The notes under the pieces were generated by a model. That model ran no database searches. It was given only the letters and a program-made list of their open reading frames with translations, and was not told where the DNA came from. This document shows positions 6,110 through 11,353 of a stretch of 11,353 nucleotides of DNA, piece by piece; the first letter of the stretch is position 1, and each line of letters opens with the position of its first letter. The position numbers and the translations under genes were made by a program. Origin of the DNA: Flavobacteriaceae bacterium (GTDB lineage Bacteria > Bacteroidota > Bacteroidia > Flavobacteriales > Flavobacteriaceae); assembly GCA_003511845.1 (NCBI GenBank), contig DOIV01000106.1, positions 1 through 11,353 of the forward strand, in the 5' to 3' direction.

Positions 6110-7120
6110 TTATAGTGTTTTCTGCCATTGCCATGCAGAAGCTAAGGCATCCTCTAAGCTAATATTAGCTTTCCATTTAAGCTCATTTTGAGCTAAAGAA
6201 GTATCGGCATAAGCTTCTGTAATATCACCTTCACGGCGGTCTACTATTTTATAATTTAATTTTGTCTGTGTCGCTTTTTCAAAGGCTTTAATCACATCTA
6301 ACACAGAACTTCCTTTCCCTGTGCCAATATTAAACACTTCAAATGAGGTTTTATTATCTTTATTTAACAACCTTTTCATTGCAACCGTATGTGCTTTTGC
6401 TAAATCAACTACATGAATATAGTCTCGTACCGCTGTGCCATCTGGTGTTGGATAATTACCACCAAAAACAGAAAGTTCAGCTCTAATTCCTGCTGCAGTC
6501 TGTGTCACAAAAGGAATTAAATTTTGAGGTACGCCAATAGGCAATTCTCCAATTTTTGCTGTTTCATGAGCTCCAATCGGATTGAAATATCGTAAGGCAA
6601 TGGCATTCAAATCTGAAACTTTACAAGTATCTGAAATGATATCCTCACCCATTTGTTTTGTTTTCCCATAAGGAGATTCTGCTGTTTTAAACGGTGCTTC
6701 TTCTGTTATTGGCATACTATCTGCTTGTCCGTAAACGGTACATGAAGAACTGAAAATAAAATTTTTGATATTATTTGCTCTCATTTCTTCCAACACATAA
6801 ATGAGTGTTGAGATATTATTATGATAATATTTTAAAGGTTTTTCAACACTTTCACCTACCGCTTTTGATGCTGCAAAATGGATAACTCCTGCAATAGTAT
6901 GGTGTTTTTTAAAAAACTGTTGAACGGATTCTTGATTTTTTAAATCTAGATTTTCATAGAGTGGTTTTTTACCCGTTATGGAAGTAATTTTATCTAATAC
7001 ATCTAAAGTAGAATTTGAAAGATTGTCAATAATTACAACTTCATACCCTTCATTTTGTAATTCAACTACGGTATGCGAACCGATAAAACCTAAACCTCCT
7101 GTTACTAATATTTTGCTCAT
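6110..7120 (-). CDS. galE: UDP-glucose 4-epimerase
   Basis: GalE interconverts UDP-glucose and UDP-galactose (or the N-acetyl forms) through an NAD-bound 4-keto intermediate, in the cytoplasm. It has 336 residues, close to E. coli GalE (338). TGGLGFIGSH (7-16) binds NAD. FSSSCTVYG (123-131) holds the catalytic serine, probably Ser126. Y151-x3-K155 in SPYGKTK is the catalytic pair. NPIGAHETAKIGE and GTAVRDYIHVVDLAKAH are GalE-type substrate-binding segments. The ATG is 3 bp after the stop of the aminotransferase, so the two are co-transcribed and probably translationally coupled. With rmlB following, it supplies precursors for O-antigen, capsule or exopolysaccharide. Whether it also takes UDP-GlcNAc cannot be told from the sequence alone. 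Confidence 0.95.
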   Translation of the reverse strand: MSKILVTGGLGFIGSHTVVELQNEGYEVVIIDNLSNSTLDVLDKITSITGKKPLYENLDLKNQESVQQFFKKHHTIAGVIHFAASKAVGESVEKPLKYYHNNISTLIYVLEEMRANNIKNFIFSSSCTVYGQADSMPITEEAPFKTAESPYGKTKQMGEDIISDTCKVSDLNAIALRYFNPIGAHETAKIGELPIGVPQNLIPFVTQTAAGIRAELSVFGGNYPTPDGTAVRDYIHVVDLAKAHTVAMKRLLNKDNKTSFEVFNIGTGKGSSVLDVIKAFEKATQTKLNYKIVDRREGDITEAYADTSLAQNELKWKANISLEDALASAWQWQKTL

Positions 7121-7123
7121 AAA

Positions 7124-8257
7124 TTAACTATTCACAAAGCTTAAAACAGCTTCCGTAATATATTGTAATTGATCTTCTTCAAATTCTGTATGTATTGGTA
7201 ATGACACCACTGTTTTACACAACTCATTGGTTATGGTAAAATCCGCTTCATTATAACGACTATCAGCATATGCTTTTTGATTGTGTAATGGTACAGGATA
7301 ATAAATAGCAGAAGCAATATTTTTATCAGACAAGTGTTTTTGTAAAGCTGCTCTATCCACACCATTTAATACCAAAGTATATTGATGAAAAACATGTGAG
7401 GTAAAAGAACTTGTTATTGGGGTAATTAATTTATCAGTACTTGCAAATGCATTGTTGTAATATTCTGCCACTTTCAGTCTCGCACTACAATAAGTGTCTA
7501 AATGTGGTAATTTTATTCTCAAAACGGCTGCTTGTATACTATCTAATCTTGAATTTACACCCACAATATCATGATAATAACGCTTGTTAATCATTCCGTG
7601 ATTTATAATACCACGCAATTTATGAGCCAAATCATCATTATTGGTAAAAATCGCTCCTCCATCACCATAACAGCCTAAATTTTTTGAAGGGAAGAATGAT
7701 GTTGTACCAATATCACCCATGGTACCTGCTTTTTTTGTGATCCCATCAGCAAAAGTGTAATCGGCACCAATAGCTTGTGCGGTATCTTCAATTACAAATA
7801 AATTATGAGCTTTAGCTACTTCTAAGACAGCTTCCATATTTGCACATTGCCCGAATAAATGCACAGGAATTATCGCTTTCGTTTTTGGTGTAATCGCTTT
7901 TTTCAAAGCTTCAATGTCAATATTAAAAGTATCTTGTTCAACATCAACCAAAACAGGAGTTAATTTTAATAAAGCAATCACCTCAACAGTAGCTGCAAAA
8001 GTAAAATCGGCTGTAATTACTTCATCACCTGGTTCTAAACCCAATGCCATCATTGCTATTTGCAATGCATCTGTTCCGTTAGCACAAGGAATTACATGTT
8101 TTACGTTTAGATATTTTTCTAATTCTTTTTGAAATTCTTTAACTTCTGGTCCATTTATAAAAGCCGTATTTTCTATTACGTTTAAGATAGATTTATCTAC
8201 TTGACTTTTAATTTTTTGATATTGACCCTTTAAGTCAACCATTTGAATTGGTTTCAT
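7124..8257 (-). CDS. Sugar-nucleotide aminotransferase, DegT/DnrJ/EryC1/StrS family (WbpE-like)
   Basis: This PLP-dependent enzyme transfers an amino group, usually from glutamate, to a keto-sugar nucleotide. It has 377 residues from MKPIQMVDLKGQY. GTDAL (61-65) holds the phosphate-binding site. IEDTAQ (156-161) has Asp158, which contacts the PLP ring nitrogen. SFFPSKNLGCYGDGGA (187-202) carries the Schiff-base Lys192. This last stretch and the start (MVDLKGQYQKIK) closely resemble WbpE, which makes a 3-amino-uronic acid. Because rmlB lies in the same operon, a dTDP-keto-6-deoxysugar is an alternative substrate, so no gene symbol is given. An upstream TTG at 8287 is open in frame, but the ATG at 8257 begins the family N terminus and leaves room for the promoter at 8285-8292. 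It is the first gene of the operon and divergent from waaA. Confidence 0.93.
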   Translation of the reverse strand: MKPIQMVDLKGQYQKIKSQVDKSILNVIENTAFINGPEVKEFQKELEKYLNVKHVIPCANGTDALQIAMMALGLEPGDEVITADFTFAATVEVIALLKLTPVLVDVEQDTFNIDIEALKKAITPKTKAIIPVHLFGQCANMEAVLEVAKAHNLFVIEDTAQAIGADYTFADGITKKAGTMGDIGTTSFFPSKNLGCYGDGGAIFTNNDDLAHKLRGIINHGMINKRYYHDIVGVNSRLDSIQAAVLRIKLPHLDTYCSARLKVAEYYNNAFASTDKLITPITSSFTSHVFHQYTLVLNGVDRAALQKHLSDKNIASAIYYPVPLHNQKAYADSRYNEADFTITNELCKTVVSLPIHTEFEEDQLQYITEAVLSFVNS

Positions 8258-8284
8258 AGAATATAATTTATTACAATTAACGAA

Positions 8285-8292
8285 CAAAAATA
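8285..8292 (-). promoter_or_regulatory. Probable promoter (-7) of the aminotransferase-galE-rmlB operon
   Basis: On the minus strand TATTTTTG matches TAnnTTTG exactly, 27 bp before the ATG at 8257. It lies in the 72-bp divergent gap to waaA. On the plus strand of the gap only a weak TATATTTT (8313-8320) is seen, nearly at the waaA start. Confidence 0.5.
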
Positions 8293-8329
8293 CAAAATAT
8301 TTAACGCTAATTTATATTTTAGCCATTGG

Positions 8330-9577
8330 ATGTATTTTTTTTACAACATAGCTATAATTATTGCAGGTTTTATCCTAAAAATAATTGCACCTTTTAATAA
8401 AAAAATAAAACTTTTTATTGATGGAAGAAAAGGTGTTTTCAAAACATTAAGTAATCATTTTAACCCTACAGATAAAATTATTTGGTTTCACTGTGCATCT
8501 TTAGGTGAATTTGAACAAGGAAGACCAATACTTGAAAAATGCAAAACAGAATATCCAAATCATAAAATACTAGTTACTTTTTTCTCTCCTTCTGGTTATG
8601 AAATTCGTAAAAATCACGCTCTTGCGGATGTGGTTTGCTATCTACCGCTAGACACTAAACAGAACGCTAAAAAGTTTCTAAGCTTAGCACATCCAGAAAT
8701 TGCCATAATGGTAAAATATGAATTCTGGCCTAATTTATTGCGTGAATTAAAACTTAAAGAGATAAAAACCATCTTAGTATCGGGTATTTTTAGAGACAAG
8801 CAATCCTTTTTTCAGTGGTATGGTGGTTGGATGCGAAAATCACTAAAAACCTTTGATCATTTCTTTGTTCAAAATGAAACTTCAAAAAAATTATTGAAAA
8901 AAATCGGATTTACAAAAACAACCCTTAGTGGAGATACTCGTTTTGACCGAGTTTATGAGGTTACTCAACAAGATATTGACTTTGATTTTGCAGCTCAATT
9001 TACCAAGAATAAAACAACTTTAATTGCTGGGAGTACTTGGCAAAAAGATGAAGAGTTATTGGTAAATTACATCAATAATAATGCTACAGAACAACTACGA
9101 TTTATCATTGCTCCACATAACATCCATCAACAAAGTATAGAAAAACTAAAACAGAATATCTCAAAAAAAGCAATTTTATTTTCTGAAATAAAAGACCAGA
9201 ATTTAGAACCATATCAAGTGTTAATTATTGACACTATTGGTATATTAACTCAAATTTACAAGTATGCTGATATTGCTTATGTTGGTGGTGGTTTCGGAAC
9301 AGGAATTCATAACATTTTAGAACCGGCAACTTTTGGAGTACCCATAGTAATCGGGCCAAATTATCAAAAATTTAATGAAGCTGTTGCTTTGGTTAATTTG
9401 AAAGCTTGTGTGGTTATACATAATCCGTCAGAATTAAAAACAATTTTAAACACCTTATTTAATACTACTTCTGAACGAGAAAATAAAGGACAAATAGCAA
9501 AAGACTATATCCTTAAAAATATTGGTGCAACTAAAATGGTAATGGGTTATCTTAATAAAAATATTCCTAAAAAATAA
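8330..9577 (+). CDS. waaA: 3-deoxy-D-manno-octulosonic acid (Kdo) transferase
   Basis: WaaA (KdtA) transfers Kdo from CMP-Kdo to lipid A precursor on the inner face of the cytoplasmic membrane, an essential step in lipopolysaccharide synthesis. It has 415 residues, close to E. coli (425). The first 20 residues (MYFFYNIAIIIAGFILKIIA) form the expected N-terminal membrane anchor. WFHCASLGEFEQGRP (52-66) holds the catalytic Glu60. YEFWPN (130-135), GDTRFDRV (201-208), GSTW (234-237), APHNIHQ (261-267) and GGGFGTGIHNILEPA (319-333) are conserved GT-B fold motifs, the last binding the nucleotide sugar. The ATG at 8330 fits the anchor start. It is divergent from the sugar-nucleotide operon, which fits a shared role in the envelope. 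How many Kdo residues it adds cannot be read from the sequence. The next gene, a regulator, follows 34 bp later on the same strand. Confidence 0.96.
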   Translation: MYFFYNIAIIIAGFILKIIAPFNKKIKLFIDGRKGVFKTLSNHFNPTDKIIWFHCASLGEFEQGRPILEKCKTEYPNHKILVTFFSPSGYEIRKNHALADVVCYLPLDTKQNAKKFLSLAHPEIAIMVKYEFWPNLLRELKLKEIKTILVSGIFRDKQSFFQWYGGWMRKSLKTFDHFFVQNETSKKLLKKIGFTKTTLSGDTRFDRVYEVTQQDIDFDFAAQFTKNKTTLIAGSTWQKDEELLVNYINNNATEQLRFIIAPHNIHQQSIEKLKQNISKKAILFSEIKDQNLEPYQVLIIDTIGILTQIYKYADIAYVGGGFGTGIHNILEPATFGVPIVIGPNYQKFNEAVALVNLKACVVIHNPSELKTILNTLFNTTSERENKGQIAKDYILKNIGATKMVMGYLNKNIPKK

Positions 9578-9611
9578 CTACCTTGTACCCAAGCTAAAAT
9601 AGAACCTAGAA

Positions 9612-10247
9612 ATGATTAGAGAAAAACTAAAAGAATATTATAGTGTTGTTTTTGAAGATGATTTAATTAATGAAATCGTAAAAGTAGGTACGTATAAAAC
9701 AGTAAGGGAAAATGAACTGTTATTAGATTTAGGTGATAAATTTGATAAAATACCGTTGATATTATCAGGTGCAATTAAAATTAGCCATGAAAACTCTAAA
9801 GACGATGAAATTGCTCTGTATTTTTTAGAGCGTGGCGACACTTGTACCATTACATTTGGTTGTAGATTACACAGTGCTAAAAGCAAAGTGAGAGGTGTTG
9901 CTGAAATAGATTCTGAAATTATTTTTATTCCAATTGAAAAATTGGAAGAATGGTTGGTGAAATACAAATCATGGCGAACCTTTGTAATTGATAGCTATAA
10001 TATTCGACTCTCTGAAATGTTAGAAGCTATTGATACTTTAGCCTTCATGAAAATGGATCAACGTCTGTATAAATACCTTACTGATAAGGTGAAAATTATG
10101 CGTAATCCTATGTTAAACACTACGCATAGGGATATTGCACAAGATTTGAATACTTCTAGAGTGGTAATTTCAAGATTGTTAAAACAGTTTGAAAACGATA
10201 ATAAAATTAAATTGTTTAGAAATAAAATTGAAGTTTTAGATTATTAA
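9612..10247 (+). CDS. Crp/Fnr-family transcriptional regulator
   Basis: This 211-residue regulator has an N-terminal cyclic-nucleotide-binding-like beta barrel (about 20-115), a dimerisation helix (about 120-150) and a C-terminal winged helix (about 155-211). In the barrel, the ERGDT segment (73-77) sits where Crp binds cAMP, but the Arg-Ser pair that grips the phosphate is not evident, so cAMP is an unlikely ligand. Two cysteines flank this loop, Cys78 and Cys84 (GDTCTITFGC). They could be a redox or sulfur-sensing pair, which is inference. There is no N-terminal cysteine cluster for an Fnr iron-sulfur centre. The recognition helix is TSRVVISRLLK (181-191); the glutamate that Fnr/Crp use at the fourth position is Val184, so its DNA site should differ from TTGAT. 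It is immediately upstream of the YeeE-type transporter genes on the same strand, so it probably controls them. Confidence 0.93.
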   Translation: MIREKLKEYYSVVFEDDLINEIVKVGTYKTVRENELLLDLGDKFDKIPLILSGAIKISHENSKDDEIALYFLERGDTCTITFGCRLHSAKSKVRGVAEIDSEIIFIPIEKLEEWLVKYKSWRTFVIDSYNIRLSEMLEAIDTLAFMKMDQRLYKYLTDKVKIMRNPMLNTTHRDIAQDLNTSRVVISRLLKQFENDNKIKLFRNKIEVLDY

Positions 10248-10294
10248 AAACACCTCTCATGTAACTTTTGATATATAGTTCTTGATTTTCTTTG

Positions 10295-10302
10295 TTACTT
10301 TG
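10295..10302 (+). promoter_or_regulatory. Possible promoter of the YeeE-DUF6691 pair
   Basis: TTACTTTG differs from TAnnTTTG at one base and lies 25 bp before the ATG at 10328. A TTTG at 10267-10270 is slightly farther away than a normal -33 element. The 80-bp gap after the regulator, with no terminator hairpin, would allow either a separate promoter or read-through. Confidence 0.3.
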
Positions 10303-10327
10303 CAGTCAACTAAAACTATTAATAATC

Positions 10328-10885
10328 ATGAACTTTATTTTACAACCATGGCCATGGTATGTTGCAGGTCCACTCATAATCTTTGTCATGTTTTTGTTAT
10401 TTTATGCAGGTAAAAAATTTAGCGTTTCCTCAAATTTAGAAACCATTTGTGCCATTGGAGGTGCTGGAAAAATGATGGATTTTTTCAAATTTGATTGGCG
10501 AAAAAATTCATGGAATTTAACCTTTATTTTAGGGACAATCATTGGTGGATTTATTGCTTTTCAATGGCTAACACCCAATGAAGTAGTGGCTATAAGTCCA
10601 CAAACTATCCAAGATTTAACCGATTTAGGTTTCCAAAATGTAGGCGGACACTATTTACCCGATGAGATTTTTAGTACAGATGCTATTTTTTCTTTAAAAG
10701 GATTTTTAATCTTGATTGGTGCTGGTGTTTTGGTAGGTTTTGGAGCACGTTATGCTAGTGGATGTACGTCTGGTCATGCTATTGTTGGTTTAAGCAATTT
10801 AGAAATACCTTCATTAATTTCTGTAATCGGGTTTTTTATTGGAGGCTTATTTATGACATGGGTACTGCTCCCTTTAATTTTTTAA
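10328..10885 (+). CDS. YeeE/YedE-family sulfur-compound transporter, N-terminal half
   Basis: This 185-residue inner-membrane protein matches the first half of YeeE/YedE (TsuA-type) transporters, which move thiosulfate or related sulfur anions into the cell along a path lined with cysteines. The signature GFGARYASGCTSGHAIVGL (138-156) has the key Cys146. A second cysteine (Cys41) lies in the short ETICAIGGAG segment, a re-entrant-loop type stretch. Membrane helices are seen at about 11-28, 63-81, 122-140 and 163-184, with a longer soluble loop at 86-118. The ATG at 10328 starts the family N terminus (MNFILQPWPWYVAGP). A TTG 12 codons upstream overlaps the likely promoter and is rejected. The partner half begins 11 bp after the stop, so the two are made together and probably form one transporter. 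The cargo is inferred from the family only. Confidence 0.92.
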   Translation: MNFILQPWPWYVAGPLIIFVMFLLFYAGKKFSVSSNLETICAIGGAGKMMDFFKFDWRKNSWNLTFILGTIIGGFIAFQWLTPNEVVAISPQTIQDLTDLGFQNVGGHYLPDEIFSTDAIFSLKGFLILIGAGVLVGFGARYASGCTSGHAIVGLSNLEIPSLISVIGFFIGGLFMTWVLLPLIF

Positions 10886-10896
10886 AAGAAGATAAG

Positions 10897-11310
10897 ATGA
10901 AGAATATAAAATTTTTATTTATAGGTATCCTTTTCGGGATAGTACTCAGTAAAGCAGAAATAATATCTTGGTTTAGAATATATGAAATGTTTAAATTCCA
11001 ATCTTTTCATATGTATGGTGTTATAGGTTCTGCCGTTGTGTTGGGAATTATTCTAAATTATTTCTTTAAAAAAGGAATTATCAAAACCTACTTCGGAAAA
11101 CAGATTGTAATAGACCCTAAAAAGAAAGGTTTTAAAAGAAATATTTTTGGTGGGATAATCTTTGGTTTAGGTTGGGCATTAGCAGGTGCTTGTCCAGGAC
11201 CTATGTTTATCTTATTGGGTAGAGGTGTTGCAGCAATTGTAGTGGTGATTTTCGGAGCATTACTAGGTGCTTTTTTATACCATGCTACTAAAAAACACCT
11301 TCCTCATTAA
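10897..11310 (+). CDS. DUF6691-type protein, C-terminal half of a YeeE/YedE transporter
   Basis: This 137-residue membrane protein corresponds to the second half of YeeE/YedE. FGLGWALAGACPGP (89-102) is the second cysteine signature (Cys99), complementary to GCTSGH in the preceding gene. Helices are seen at about 4-20, 38-56, 84-104 and 110-129. A basic cytoplasmic loop (KKGIIKTYFGKQ...DPKKKGFKRN, about 58-82) joins the middle pair. The frame is open upstream to 10762 inside the previous gene, but ATG 10897 preceded by AAGAAG gives the family start MKNIKFLFIGILFG. Two-gene versions of this transporter are common in Bacteroidota and also occur in BigR-type operons of Proteobacteria, where the halves act with sulfide or persulfide enzymes. 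No such enzyme is visible before the window ends. Confidence 0.92.
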   Translation: MKNIKFLFIGILFGIVLSKAEIISWFRIYEMFKFQSFHMYGVIGSAVVLGIILNYFFKKGIIKTYFGKQIVIDPKKKGFKRNIFGGIIFGLGWALAGACPGPMFILLGRGVAAIVVVIFGALLGAFLYHATKKHLPH

Positions 11311-11324
11311 ACTTAATAAGTTTA
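11308..11324. repeat. Short inverted repeat over the last transporter stop codon
   Basis: TAAACTTAATAAGTTTA has 8-bp arms around one base and begins at the stop codon. No T-run follows it. It may be a weak RNA hairpin or an operator for the next gene. Confidence 0.35.
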
Positions 11325-11343
11325 GATAGAATTATTTAAGTAC

Positions 11344-11353
11344 ATGACAAAAA
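11344..11353 (+). CDS. Possible start of the next gene (edge)
   Basis: ATGACAAAAA follows the transporter genes after 33 bp and reads M-T-K before the window ends. The A-rich start is typical of genes in this genome. Only three codons are visible, so nothing can be said of the product. Confidence 0.35.

Noticed and set aside
6060..6134. N-terminal extension of RmlB by 25 residues
   Set aside because: The conserved family start is MKNILITGGAGFIG at 6059. The extension is low-complexity Lys/Ile and overlaps the galE end.
7914..8132. Plus-strand frame of 72 residues opposite the aminotransferase
   Set aside because: It is the antisense shadow of conserved WbpE-like motifs, with low-complexity Ser/Ala composition.
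9638..9967. Minus-strand frame of 109 residues opposite the Crp/Fnr regulator
   Set aside because: It is an antisense shadow, Ser/Leu-rich with no domain. The plus-strand protein is clearly real.
10267..10286. Fnr box in front of yeeE (two TTGAT half-sites)
   Set aside because: The two TTGAT copies are in the same orientation, not inverted as TTGAT-N4-ATCAA, and the regulator lacks the glutamate that reads this half-site.
10762..10896. 45-residue upstream extension of the DUF6691 gene, overlapping YeeE
   Set aside because: It is an out-of-frame reading of conserved YeeE coding sequence. The family start is the ATG at 10897.
1..11353. Insertion sequence, phage, CRISPR array or tRNA-linked island
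   Set aside because: No transposase, integrase, terminal inverted repeats, regularly spaced repeats or tRNA fold was seen. The genes are typical core or envelope functions with uniform composition.

Overview
The window looks like chromosomal DNA from a marine-type member of the Bacteroidota, most likely Flavobacteriaceae. The DNA is strongly AT-rich. Genes have A-rich leaders instead of clear Shine-Dalgarno sites. Several promoters resemble the Bacteroidota -7 element TAnnTTTG. The protein families (WbpE-like transaminase, short-type PEP carboxylase, split YeeE plus DUF6691) also fit that group. No mobile element, phage, CRISPR array, tRNA or rRNA was seen.

Layout. (1) 1-1427, minus strand: the 5' part of a gene for a secreted protein, a GNAT acetyltransferase, and a spermidine-synthase-like SAM-domain gene 3 bp upstream of the GNAT gene. 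Both of the latter carry an in-frame TAA. In the SAM-domain gene it falls in the middle of the Rossmann fold. In the GNAT gene it lies 13 codons before a recognisable C-terminal tail. (2) 1428-2418: an intergenic region with a 16-bp direct repeat, a short ssb gene with its own terminator, and a 49-residue single-pass membrane protein behind a palindrome and a TAnnTTTG promoter. (3) 2419-5001, plus strand: PEP carboxylase, 11 bp tail-to-tail from the next operon. (4) 8257-5013, minus strand: a sugar-nucleotide operon of WbpE-like aminotransferase, galE and rmlB. (5) 8330-9577, plus strand: waaA (Kdo transferase), divergent from that operon. (6) 9612-11310, plus strand: a Crp/Fnr regulator followed by the two halves of a YeeE/YedE sulfur-compound transporter. 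The first codons of a possible further gene lie at the right edge.

How the genes fit together. Blocks 4 and 5 form a cell-envelope locus: GalE and RmlB make UDP-galactose and dTDP-4-keto-6-deoxyglucose, the aminotransferase makes an amino sugar, and WaaA attaches Kdo to lipid A. Block 6 is probably a sulfur (thiosulfate-like) uptake unit with its own regulator. PEP carboxylase replenishes oxaloacetate, and ssb is housekeeping or accessory DNA metabolism. Most of the window is ordinary. The points most worth a second look are the paired in-frame stops at 300 and 1113, the repeat and palindromes in the intergenic regions, and the unannotated small membrane protein.
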